Under the pieces are notes generated by a model, which was not told the DNA's origin, did not search any database, and saw only the letters and a program-made list of their open reading frames with translations. From Pyrus communis (lineage: Eukaryota; Streptophyta; Magnoliopsida; Rosales; Rosaceae): 64,000 nt of DNA. The translations under genes and the position numbers were made by a program. Of the stretch, positions 50,672-62,308 are shown in pieces (positions within the stretch are counted from its first letter, which is position 1; each line of letters opens with the position of its first letter). Location of the stretch: assembly GCF_963583255.1 (NCBI RefSeq), contig NC_084804.1:22202061-22266060 (forward strand). Direction: 5' to 3'.

Positions 50672-50900
50672 TTATGGAGACGCGTCAGTCGCCTGCGATT
50701 TCAGAGCTGACCGTACGGGAAGGTGGTGGACTGAGACATAACACAATATTTGTCCCGCCCTTTATTCTTTTTTCGGTCGTTAACGTTGGAGTTGGAATTT
50801 GTCGTCCATTTGTACATTCGGATAGTTTGGTGATTGGCATTAAAATAGTTACACTCAAGCCGAGCTGAGCCGAGCCGCATTAATTGTGGGTAGATAAGTT
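50300..50900 (-). promoter_or_regulatory. Upstream region of PreP copy C
   Basis: A transit-peptide-like Ser/Arg/Pro stretch can be read at about 50340-50550, without an ATG at the expected head. A G run (about 50618-50632) and a GA microsatellite (about 50636-50668) follow. The motif AGAGCTGACCGTACGG lies at 50703-50718 and GCCGAGCTGAGCCGAGCCG at about 50859-50877, both shared with copies A and B. Confidence 0.5.
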
Positions 50901-50935
50901 TAAATTTCAAAATTTGTATGATAGATAAATTAAAT

Positions 50936-51056
50936 GGGAATTGTTATTGGCACTTCAAAAATCTCATTCTATACTTAAAACTTTCTATATTTAGAAAGAA
51001 AAATACATTTATGAGGAGTGTAGAATGAGATTTTTGAAGTGCTAATAACACTTCCC
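50936..51056. mobile_element. 121-bp fold-back MITE, copy 1
   Basis: The inverted ends GGGAATTGTTATTGGCACTTC and GAAGTGCTAATAACACTTCCC pair over nearly the whole element, including AAAAATCTCATTCTA. The second copy is at 60455-60575. No clean target duplication is seen here. Confidence 0.75.
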
Positions 51057-52230
51057 AACTAAATAACACCCATTTAACGACAATTAACACAACCATGGTC
51101 ATCACCACCACTTTAAGCGATGAACAATAATTCACTTATTATGGTGCTCAAACTTTAATGGATTTAGGGTGTATGTGGAACACTGTTTACTTACTTTTTA
51201 TTATTTCACTTAAACTATAGGATAATGTAAAGGAGATTAAACTTTTAAACTAAATGATGGGGTTGTTAATGATTGAATTATTACTTAAACGTTGATTAAG
51301 TGACTTATTTCCTATTGGTAACACATCATTCAATTTTTAAATTTAGTTTAAAATTTTAATATCTCTAACATTATCTTAAAATATATACTAATTGATTTCT
51401 TTATATTATAATGAGTAAATTAATAAAACCAAGTGATTGCGTTTCTAGTATCGACTAAAAAGTGCCCATCCATAGGAAACCAAAAAACGATCATCAAATT
51501 TTGTTTACAAAATAATGTGACAAGGGTACATTGATTCAAATATGTATTCATAACTAATTTGTGGGATGTTTTTGGATATTTGGGGAATGCACAGATTCCT
51601 TTATTTGTGAATTACATATTTTTATAACAAAAAATTTCAATTTTTATATTTTTCTTAAACCATCCAATTAAATTATTCAAATAGAAGATTGTTATAGTAA
51701 TATATTCAAATGATTTTTTTGAGGACGAATAAACTACCAAAATGTTTTCGTAATAAAAAATACTACTCTTACAATCTATTTGTATTATTTTTTTAATAGA
51801 GATGAGGTCACATGTGTTGGCGAGCCCTACCTTTATTAAAGAGATTGTAGAATTGATGCTACAAATATGTAGTAAATGTAGCACTACTTTGTGGAATGAG
51901 AAACTATTAAAATGCTAGAGTTCGCCTGGTTAGCATATAATCATAATATAGGCCATGCATAGGAGAAATTTTTTATTGTGATCGAAACATGAGTGATATA
52001 CCACGTGTTTTTACATAAATGGTTTTAAATTTTATTTTTTAAGTTATTAATTTTTTAACACATCCATCCCATTATTTATATAATAACATTGGTGTACCAT
52101 CTCGTGTTCTGGTCCCGTTGAAAAATCTCACCATACATAGGGCATCAGTTGATCACAGTCCTCCTCCATCCTCCATGTGCATGGCTGGCTGGCTGACAAA
52201 ATAGAAAGTACAAAACAGAGCAAAATGGAG
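51057..52230. other. AT-rich DNA upstream of copy C
   Basis: No gene recognised. Its right end begins the stretch shared with upstream DNA of copies A and B. Confidence 0.4.
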
Positions 52231-52233
52231 GTA

Positions 52234-52440
52234 GATTGTTTGCCCTCCTGTTTGGGTTTCTTTCCCATCCCTCCTATTTGTGCGGTCACGGTTAAGCTAC
52301 GTCAACATTTTATATTCCTATTGCTTTTTGTGTTATTATCTCTATAAAAAAAATCAATATAGAATGTTGACGTGGTTTAACCGTGACTGCACAAAATAGA
52401 AGGGGATAGGAAGGGCACCTGAACAGGAGGACAAACAATC
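52234..52440. mobile_element. Non-autonomous element with about 75-bp inverted ends
   Basis: GATTGTTTGCCCTCCTGTTT at the left pairs with the right end AACAGGAGGACAAACAATC. A second paired block is TCACGGTTAAGCTACGTCAACATT against AATGTTGACGTGGTTTAACCGTGA. It interrupts the DNA shared upstream of copies A, B and C, so it inserted after the duplication. Superfamily not assigned. Confidence 0.7.
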
Positions 52441-52769
52441 TGTCTCCGAGCAAAATTCCTTTGCCTCCAAGTAACCATGAATGAGCTCCACGCGTCCACC
52501 AGGCTGGACTATTTTCTTATTTTCCATTAAGTAATTCATTCTATTCCATTTTCTTTATAAAATAGGGAACTTTATTTATTTTAACAAAAAAAAATTATGT
52601 TATAACTTTATTTAATAAAAAATAATTAAATATTAATAAAAAAAATCTTTAAATTTTAGTAAAAAAGATAAAAGAATTTAAATTTTAATGAAAATGACAC
52701 AATTTTAATATAAAAAATTAAAAAAAAAAACCTGACGCGTGGGACCTATGCGTTCATCACAGACACTGT

Positions 52770-53290
52770 TTATGAAACTGAACACTATTTATGAAATTGA
52801 ACATTATTTATAAAACTGAACGGTACTACACTATTTATGAAACTGAGCGGTACTACACTATTTATTGGTCCAGTTTCATAAATAGTGTCTAGTTCTTGGT
52901 CCACTTTCATAAGTAATGCCTAGTTTTGGTCATGTTTCATAAATAATGCCTAGTTATTGGGTCAAGTTTCATAAAAAGTGTATAGTAGTTGGTACAGTTT
53001 CATCAATAGTGTCTCTTACTTGGTCCGGTTTCGTAAATAGTACCCAGTTATTGGTCAACTTTATAAATAGTACCTGGTTTTTTGTCATGTTTCATAAATA
53101 ATGTTTAGTTTTTGGTCCTGTTTCATAAATAGTTTCCACCTATTGGGTTTGTTTTAGAAATAATGTCTAATTCTTGGTTTTGTTTTATAAATAATGTCTA
53201 CTTATATATTGGTTCAGTTTCATAAGTAATGTCTAGTTATTGGTCTAATTTCATAAATAGTGTTACTTATTGGTCAATATATATAATCTA
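52770..53290. repeat. Minisatellite, period about 30-35 bp
   Basis: Roughly fifteen degenerate copies of TTGGTCCAGTTTCATAAATAGTGTCTAGTTA run from the first GTTTATGAAACTGAAC-like units (which are inverted, reading CTATTTATGAAACTG) into the direct ones. The array therefore changes orientation near 52862. Confidence 0.8.
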
Positions 53291-53799
53291 ATTCTTGATT
53301 TAATTTCAAAAGATTTGAAACTTAGACCATTTTTGGTCTTGTAAAAGCACCCATTACGCCGAAAATGATGAACCCAGAAGTGATCCTTTAGATCAAAACC
53401 TTGAGAAGATTATGGTCTTAGTAAATATATTTAAAAAGTAGTTTTCAATTGCCAAATTAAAATTCCCTCACATTTTTTACATACCTACAATAATAAATGC
53501 AGCTCTCCATCCAATTTCTTGAGTTTGGGTGTCATCTTGGAGAAACTTTTCCTTGTGCCCGTAACACAAGTGGTACACCATGTGTTATTATGTAAGTGAT
53601 GAGAAATTTTATTTTTTATGTTATTAATCTTTTAACACAAGAATATCACCACTTGTATAGAGACATGTTGTGTACCACCCTGTATTCTGGGCACATTAAA
53701 AAAATCTTTCATCATCTGGACTACTATTGAAAAACAACACCACAAAAATAAAACTAGGGAATGGAATTTAGTTTGAAGTTTTTTTTTTTTTTAATTCTA

Positions 53800-53832
<33 letters not shown>

Positions 53833-54111
53833 TATGTTAATGTAGCTGACAATGGGAGAAAAGAGGGGAGTGTGAAAATGGGGGGTGGTGGGGGGACGTG
53901 CCTAGTGCGAGTTGGTCTTTTTGTGTTTATATTTTATTTTAATTTTTTATTCTTTTGTCCTTATCATTAAATAAAGTTATTAGATGATTTTTTATTTATT
54001 AAAATGCAAAGATTTGAAGCCATTTTCATTGGTTTTCTTTATAAAATACACATGCTAAGCCAGTGACTCATTTATTATGAAAATGAGTCATTTAAAAATA
54101 CTCATCCTAAC
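53291..54111. other. AT-rich spacer
   Basis: A TA microsatellite lies at about 53801-53826. No gene seen. Confidence 0.4.
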
Positions 54112-54247
54112 ACCATCTCCAACCTTTGGGTTAAAACCTAAAAATTTTAACTTAGCAACAATTTTTCTCCTTCAACCATTTTGGGTTAAATTTTTAGTCC
54201 GAGAATATTAAAAAATCAATTTAGGATATTTTTTTTTATTAAAGTAA
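54112..54247. repeat. Dispersed repeat with GGGTTAAAACC ends, copy 2, left part
   Basis: It matches the repeat at 6912-7935 and is split by the solo LTR at 54248-57448. It continues at 57449-58005. Confidence 0.5.
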
Positions 54248-57056
54248 TGACACATCCTGACCCAGAAAGTCTACTTGGACCCTGAATCGAGCTGTGCTGG
54301 TCGACACCTGGAAGGTGACGAAGCCATAAAATGTGATAAAGTGTAGAAAAATGTGAATAATTTGAACCTAAAACATTTAATACCAGAGTGCGTTGTGAGC
54401 GGGAGCGAACCCATTTCACACACGATGTCAGAGCATAAGTAAGGTACAGGAGTGTGGGTAAGAATCATACCCTCAGAAATATCCATCAATACTAAGATTC
54501 GCCACAGATCCTTGTCGATACAAACTCAGCAGCTAAAACCTGGAGGGCACCAAACAGAGAGTGTGAGTAAGCAATAAAACCAAGCTTCCCAAAGTTATTA
54601 CCTCTCTAAAAGTAATGCCCCTAAATGTAAAACCCGTATCGTTTTCCATAAGACAAAACAACATATATACATATATCCAAACCATACTCAGAAATGGCCA
54701 AAACCACGGTTTGCCATCAACTCCACCATGCAATAATAAGTAGGCCAAATGAACTTAATCAATACAAAATGATATATTAGTCGGAGTCATCTAATATGAC
54801 CTGTACAACTTATCCATATCTCATCAATCATGGCTAGCATATAAGTCGGAGTCACCTATAGTGACCTGTACGACTTATCCATATGTCATCAATCATGGCT
54901 AGCATATAAGTCGAAGTCACCTATAGTGACCTGTACGACTTATCCATATCTCATCAATCATGCTAGCCAATAGCTCAATAAGTATACCTGCACACGAGTC
55001 GGAACCACCTAAAGTGGTTTGTACGACAAGACTGGGTGTAAATAAATACGCTCAAGTGCTACGATCACGTGAAGACTGTGCGAATAATTGCGGGTCACCT
55101 ACGAGTCGGAACCACCTAAAGTGGTCTGTATGACAGGACTGTGCACCTACCTTGGATCCAAGGTGAGCGTAAGGTGCGGGAGGTGAACATCATGTGAAGG
55201 ACTGTACCCTGGCCACGGGCGGGAGCACTAACACCGGGGTGCAGGTTTATGAGCTATATTATATCTCAACACAATCATACTCACTAACATCACTAACATC
55301 AACATGTACTCACCTGAGGCTTACCTGGGCGTCCGCGGCGTCATATAGCACTTCAAAGCATTCACAATAGTCAAGTCCAGGTAATATCCATATGAATATG
55401 CCATGATGCAATCTAAACCCAAACATTTCATGATATTCCCAAAATATATAATACGGCGTAACATGTACAATCAATAACACCCTACTCCCAAACTATTTAC
55501 TTTTGAGGGTAATCATTAGTGATAAGCCCAATTAGACCTAGTTACATTAACTATCATACTTACCTTTCCTTACGTCAATTTCTTGATTCTTCACGTATTG
55601 ATTTATGATCAACATTTAATCACCAAATCATAAAGCTAAATCTCACAATTCCCACCAATGTCCCTCACATTACTCAATTCACTAAACAAGGCTATTGTCT
55701 CAATTATTTAATCTCATTTATTATATGGTTGCATCTAACGTCTTGTTAGACTGCCTACATACCCTAAACAGGGATCAAGCCATTCGTAGTTCGCAATGAT
55801 TAATTGTAGGTAACAAGCATAGATCACTATAGAGGTGCTTGTGTAACTATCAATTATATGCCTATGAAAGAAAAAGACCCACTCAACTGGAGTCCACGCT
55901 TTGATTATCTTGCACGTACATCGAGACATCACGATCTATCGTCGCCTGTGACCAATTATCAAATCACGTCTCAAAGTTCTTACCGATAGAATACATAATT
56001 TACATAAAACATATCCTCAAGGACCTTCAAGAATAATTTGAGACCCATTGACCAAAAGTCAATCATCGATCAAAGATCGACGGTAGGGTCTACAACCCTG
56101 TCTAACTCGATTTGGAAGATCCACATATCAGATTTCCAATCCGTAACTTCCAAAAATCCACATTATGCTTCTAGAATAACATATTAAAATTTTATTACGA
56201 TCCAACGGCAATTCCCAAAACTGATTAGCGGTTAACGATTTATTTTATGAATTTACAAATCCAATTCGGAAAGATCTGTACGTTGGATTCCCAATTTGTA
56301 AGTTCCTACATTCTTCAAATATTATGTACTACAAAGTAACAAAGTTTGGTGACGATCCAACGGTTGGATCGTCGATTCACATAAATACCTATTAACATAT
56401 CGTAGAGAATTTAGGTTCCAACGATCAACCTACATCATTCAAATATCAAGACTAAATTCAAGACATTTGACATAGCCTAAAAATAGCATTGGCGGCCCAC
56501 TGGCCACGCGCCGCCGTGGGTGGCGGTCGGCCGCTCCGACTCGCCGGAAAATCCAACTATTTGAAAAAATTGTCAAACTTCACAGAAATGAAGATCTCAG
56601 TGAGTGGAGCAAACTTTCATACCTGCCACGAAGTCCAAAAGTGGACAGAAGATGGTCAATTTTTCCCACAAAGCCGGCGGGTGCCTAAAACTTCCCCACG
56701 TCGATTCATCATCTACGGTGGTCCAACGGGGTCAAGGTTGGTTGGGTTTTGCTCATGGGATGATGGGATACAAAGCCCAAGTGGTGGCATCGGCCATCGC
56801 TTTGCCAATTTGCCGGAAAATCGAAAAGGGTGGTTGGAGCACTATTGATTTTTGTCAACTTTCGTGGCCTCTAACCGCCACATACCATGGTTAATCAAGG
56901 TGGTTCTTGGGTGAGTTTTGTAGAGGGGAATGAGAGCTTCAAGATGGTGGTGGTGGCATCGAAAAACTCCATCGGAATTGGCCGGAATCAGCCTTGAAAG
57001 ATGGGTGGTTGGAGAGGTGTACGGACGGAACCCACGGGGAAAAGCTCCCAGCTTTT

Positions 57057-57088
<32 letters not shown>

Positions 57089-57448
57089 CCTTCATTTTTT
57101 TCTGATTTCTCATTGGTCCTCCACCCCTTTTAATTTGATTGGTCCCTTTTCCTCTTTACTTAAGACTGATTAGTTAGTCTTCTCACAAGGTGGGAGTTCA
57201 AATAATTTAACTACCTTTAAATAACCAACTTCAAACGTCCGTAATTATACCGTTATAATTCAGACTCGCCAACGGCTTTCGCCTATGCGTTCATAGTGAC
57301 AAGTACTACAAGTATATGCTAAAAGAATAAATCATACGTCGCTCTAACCGATGATCAATGGAAGTCAAAGTCTTTGCCTCTAGGGCATTTTCATAAATTT
57401 ACGCTTCTAAAATTAATAAAAATGTAAAATTTGGGACCGGTTGTCACA
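54248..57448 (-). mobile_element. Solo LTR (3201 bp), copy E2
   Basis: Reverse-orientation relative of the element at 7936-11105, aligned along its whole length. It is flanked by a perfect 5-bp duplication AGTAA (54243-54247 and 57449-57453). There is no internal domain. It includes about five hairpins of the same kind (54786-55125). A T run of about 29 lies near 57060-57088. Confidence 0.85.
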
Positions 57449-57787
57449 AGTAACTTTTGAAAAAAAAAATTATGTAGACTATCATAATTTAATTTTATAA
57501 ACATTTCAACCTAAAAATATTTAGATTCCGATAAGTATTAAAAAATCTCTAAACTGACACCATGAAACTCGTGGAATACTATGAAAGAATACGAAACAAA
57601 TTAAATAACTTTTAATTAATTTAGTCTTTGGAATTAAATTTGGGAAAATTTGAAATAGGTCCAATTTTATAGGCTACCTTTTGAAATAGGTCCAATTTTT
57701 AGTGACTTTTGACTTTTGAAATAGGTTCAATTTTTAATTACTTTGGACCCATATCAAAAGATCCCTTTAAATTTGGACCGTTAGATA

Positions 57788-57818
<31 letters not shown>

Positions 57819-58005
57819 TACCATTAGATTTGATCAAATTAGATTTTAGCCATTGGATTCAATGAATTAATAAATATAAAATTAAAAAAGGTACACATAT
57901 ATGGTGGGTCAGCTTCACTAACTCAGGGGGAATCCTGGGCTAAATTTGCCCCATAAATGAGTTTCGGGTTAAAAATATTTGCCTCAAGGGTTGGAGCAAG
58001 TTGGG
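57449..58005. repeat. Dispersed repeat, copy 2, right part
   Basis: Continuation of 54112-54247. It matches about 7530-7935 of copy 1, including GGTTGGAGCAA near the end. A TA microsatellite lies at about 57788-57811. The Cassandra array begins directly after it. Confidence 0.5.
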
Positions 58006-58945
58006 TGTGACATCCCACATCGCCCTGGGGAGTGATCCTTATATGTATATTCCCATCCCTACCTAGCACGAGGCCTTTTGGGAGCTTACTGGCTTCGGGT
58101 TCCATGGGAACTTCAAAGTTAAGCGAGTAACACACGAGAGCACTTCCAAGATGGGTGACCCATTGGGAAGTTCTTGTGTGAGTTCCCAAAACTAAAACCG
58201 TGAGGGTGTGCTGGGGGCCCAAAGCGGACAATATCGTGCTACGGTGGAGTCTGGCCCGGGAAGTGGTCCCCCCTAGGCCGAGATGTGATAATTTGGTATC
58301 AGAGCCTAACCCTGGTCGCGTGTGTACCGACGAGGACGTCGGGCCCCTAAGGGGGGGTGGATTGTGACATCCCACATCGCCCAGGGGAGTGATCCTTATA
58401 TGTATATTCCTATCCCTACCTAGCACGAGACCTTTTGGGAGCTCACTGGCTTCGGGTTCCATGGGAACTTCGAAGTTAAGCAAGTAACACACGAGAGCAC
58501 TCCTAGGATGGGTGACCTAGTGGGAAGTTCTCGTTTGAGTTCCCAGAAACAAAACCGTGAGGGTGTGCTGGGGGCCCAAAGCGGACAATATCGTGCTACG
58601 GTGGAGTCTGGCCCGGGAAGTGGTCCCCCCTGGGCCGATATGTGACAATTTGGTATCAGAGCTTAACCCTGGTCACGTGTGTGCCGATGAGGACGTCGGG
58701 CCCCTAAGGGGGGTGGATTGTGACATCCCACATCGCCCAGGGGAGTGATCCTTATATGTATATTCCCATCCCTACCTAGCACGAGGTCTTTTGGGAGCTC
58801 ACTGGCTTCGGGTTCCATGGGAACTTCGAAGTTAAGCGAGTAACGCACGAGAGCACTCCTAGGATGGGTGACCCATTGGGAAGTTCTCGTGTGAGTTCCC
58901 AGAAACAAAACCGTGAAGGTGTGCTGGGGGTCCAAAGTGGACAAT
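58006..58945 (+). mobile_element. Cassandra TRIM tandem array (LTR-internal-LTR-internal-truncated LTR)
   Basis: LTR1 is 58006-58290, LTR2 58363-58647 (both 285 bp) and LTR3 starts at 58719 and breaks off near 58945. Internal regions of 72 and 71 bp each contain TGGTATCAGAGC, the initiator-Met-tRNA primer site (58294-58305, 58651-58662), and a purine tract AAGGGGGGGTGGA or AAGGGGGGTGGA. Each LTR holds 5S-like boxes GAAGTTAAGCGAGTAAC (AAGTTAAGCAAGTAAC in LTR2) and a GGATGGGTGACC-type element (AGATGGGTGACC in LTR1). The target duplication cannot be tested because the right end is lost. Confidence 0.85.
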
Positions 58946-59122
58946 TCGACTGTTTTAGGATAGTTCATTTATTAGCCATACTTTGTATGAAAAAGCGTAA
59001 TTTCATTAGCACGTTATATTTACCTAAATGGTTTCATTTCTAGGTGAAATGCATTGCAAGGACTCTCGATACTACGAGGTGGGTTCGACTCGCCGACATG
59101 ATCTGTAAGTAGGTCTTTTCTT

Positions 59123-59167
<45 letters not shown>

Positions 59168-60245
59168 TTAGTTTCCATATATACAATTATTAATAAATTT
59201 ATTGGTTAGTTTCCATATATACAATTATTAATAAATTCTCTATGTGATTGCCATGATTAAACTTACGTTTATAAGAAATGCCTTATTGTTGGGAAATGAT
59301 GAAATAATCCTATGGGATGCACAAGTAAGTTTACTATAAGGAGATGCCTTGATTGTATTTATGGTCATGAATAGTACGATATTGATTAGAATTGTTGAAT
59401 GGCTGTGGTATGACTATATTGATGTTATGTGCTTATCGTTTGCTGCACTGATGTTGGTACTCACCCAGACTAGGGCATGTCTTTCATGTGTATGTGCACA
59501 TTGCACAGTACGCTCACTTTGGATCCATTGTAGGTGCCAGTCTTGTCATACAGGTTGCCATAGGCAACTTCGACTTGTATGTGTTGCGCATAGCACTAGT
59601 TTTCACGTGATTGTAGTACTAGAGTGTATATTATTATTACACCCAATCCTGTTCATGTCATAATATCTCTACATGAACTCTTGCGCCACTATGTGTCAAT
59701 GAGCACCAGATATGATATGTTGCTTATGTGAGATTTTGTGATTATGGATGTCATGCTCTTATTTACGAGATATTGTGCCATAATGAATTCTTGAGATTTT
59801 GCAGGCTACGGTACCTATTTTATTATTATACTTAGTATATATATTTTGGAAACTATACTGGTTTTACAGCGAGGGGTTATTATGCTTTCAAAAAGGATTT
59901 TTGCAAAGATTTGTTTCTAGGCCCGCTCACCCTTGTTTTTTGCCCCTCTAGGTTTTATTGCTGAGCTTGCATGTTGACGAGGATTCTTGACAAATCTTGA
60001 TGTAGATGATTACCTTCGATGGTATAGTTCTCACCCTATCTTATTGTACTGTACTTATGCTCTGACATCACGTGTGAAATGGGTTCATTCCCGCTCACCG
60101 CGCACTCTATTACTTAGGCACTTTTTGGTTTAAATTTATACACATTTTCCACATCACTACACTTTATGGCTTCGTCACCTTCCATGTGTTAGCCAGCACG
60201 GCTCGGTTCGAAGTCCAAGTGGACATTTCGGGTTGGGGTGTGTCA
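58946..60245 (+). mobile_element. 5'-truncated relative of the 3.2-kb solo LTR family
   Basis: From GGTGGGTTCGACTCGCC on, this follows E1 in order: the hairpin region, then CTCTGACATCACGTGTGAAATGGG, then GCCAGCACGGCTCGG and the end GGGTTGGGGTGTGTCA at 60245. It is more diverged than E1 is from E2. A long TA microsatellite lies at about 59127-59164. Confidence 0.65.
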
Positions 60246-62308
60246 ATGTACCTGTTGTTCAAATTTTAGGATAAAAATTTACCTGTTCTTATTTAACAAT
60301 AATGTATCCACAATTTTATTTTTGTATGAATATAATTTACCTACTTTTTGATTTTATACGAAACTAACTTACCTACTGTGACAATAATGTATCTACAATA
60401 CTACACAAAAAATTTACCTTTTTTAACAACAATAGTGTATCTACAATTTTATTTGGGAAGTGTTATTTACACTCCAAAAATCTCATTCTACATTCCTCAC
60501 AAGTGTATTTTTCTTTCCTAATATAGAAAGTTTGGAGTGTAGAATGAGATTTTTGGAGTGCTAATAACAATTCCCTATTTATTTTTGTATGAATATAATT
60601 TACCTACAATTTAACTTTTCAAAAAATGTATCTTCTATTTTATGTTTTACTATTATATATATGTTTTACTATTATATATATGTTTCTGTGTTCGCAAAAT
60701 AATTTATCTAAAGTTATATAGTTAAGAGATATTGTAATGCATTATATTAATCCATTATTAGACTGGTAAAAGAAATTGTTAAAAACGTTAGCCATAATGG
60801 TTGGCTAATAATGGTTGTATGAGAACAGTTATAGAAAGTTGTGGCATAAATTGTAAATAACTTATATTAATAGGTTACTTGTTTTCTTGTGTGGCAATTT
60901 ATTTAAATTTTGGGTTTTTATTGGATGTTGATTCATAGGTGGGTTTTTATTTGAGATATATGAGTTGTATGATCCTATATCTAAACAAACCATGTTTTTA
61001 TTATTAATAGTAAAGAACAATCTTTCCTAGCAATAAATAAAACAAGTTTAAATTGCTCAAAAGTCGCAATAAAACGTTTGGAATTGTTTCTTAACAGAAA
61101 TAACTTATAGGGAGGCAGGCAAAAGGGACTCCCAATTTTGAGTACCACAATTGAAAAACTTAGGATACCTACGAGACATTTATGACCTAACGCGTGAGAA
61201 ACTAAGGACAAAAATACATTTTGTTATTGACATGCTATCTGCCTCTGTATGATAACATGTAAATGCGTTTTGTGATTGACATGTTATCTACCAATATCAT
61301 CAGCATCTTAAAGTTACAATAAAAATAACGGATCACCTGTGTGTAGAGAAGAACTGGTTTAACAGTGGCTAAAGTTGAACTCGTAGTCATCAATGTTTTT
61401 ATGGGAGCTTCCACCTTCATCAACTGCGTTTGTAGCCAATTCTCTTCATCTGAGGGCATTTCATTTTATTTCTTTCTCATTTTCTTCTTCTATGTTTCTC
61501 ATATACATTGTTCTACTACTACTTGCCTTACAAGTTACAACCCTTTTCTCATCACTCGGAGCTGTAAGCCCTAATTTTCACATATCCTTGGCATTGGCTT
61601 TTTAGTCAGTCCATTCCGACAACACCCTATTTTGAATCGTTGATGAAAGCTTCTTACTAAACATTGAAAGGCCATGACATGGATGCATTAATAAACAATA
61701 CAGTCAACTGGGAGCCCTGAGCTACCCAAGCTTCTCAAGTAGCTCAGCCAATTAAAGTTTGTGACCCTACTTTTTGATAGCTCTCTAAACAAACCTTCAC
61801 GCTAGTTGTTCCAACTCCAGCTCCACCTGTTTCATCGTGGCCATCAGAGATGATCTCTAGCGCTATGTCTCGTGACACTAAGTCTCCACCAAAATTAGTT
61901 AGAAGCGTGCTTCTTGTACAAATTAATTGTAGCTATGTTTCAATATTTTTGTACAAATTGTTAAGAGTTGCTGCAAATTGTTTACTGCTCAGAAGAATGA
62001 AGATGAAGCACAAAACCTGTCTAGGAAATGAAGGGGTTAAAACTAACTACCTTGTCAGCCAAGTCATCTTTACACGTGGGAAGATGTGAAGTTGTTGCAT
62101 AGGTCCAAAAGCCTAAAGGTGACAAGCATCTATTAAACAAGTGACCCCATTGGAGTTGTGTCTTGGTTACAAGAGAGAATCTTTTGTGTACGTAATAGAC
62201 TTCTCAAAATTTTTGTAAATAAACCATGCATAATATTACTTAATTATTTGAGATGCTAATACAGAAGTTTTAGCAGAGACGGAGAGCCAGTATTTGTAGC
62301 ATATTTTC
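60246..62308. other. AT-rich DNA with short repeats, no recognised gene
   Basis: A phrase AATGTATCTACAATTTTATT recurs at about 60300, 60385 and 60430. Small open frames on both strands at 61235-61605 and 61850-62089 have no recognisable domain. The right end is 3' flank of PreP remnant D. Confidence 0.4.
60455..60575. mobile_element. 121-bp fold-back MITE, copy 2, with target duplication
   Basis: Inverted ends GGGAAGTGTTATTTACACTCC and GGAGTGCTAATAACAATTCCC. TATTT is repeated on both sides (60450-60454 and 60576-60580). A nearby uninterrupted copy of the surrounding sequence (about 60312-60345) shows the empty site. Confidence 0.85.

Noticed and set aside
58800..58890. Possible 5S rRNA gene
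   Set aside because: Only the internal control boxes and part of the 3' half resemble 5S; the sequence is embedded in each Cassandra LTR and lacks a full 5S and its terminator.
57923..58968. Open frames of 101-189 codons in the Cassandra array
   Set aside because: They run across LTRs and internal regions of a non-coding TRIM element and repeat with its units.
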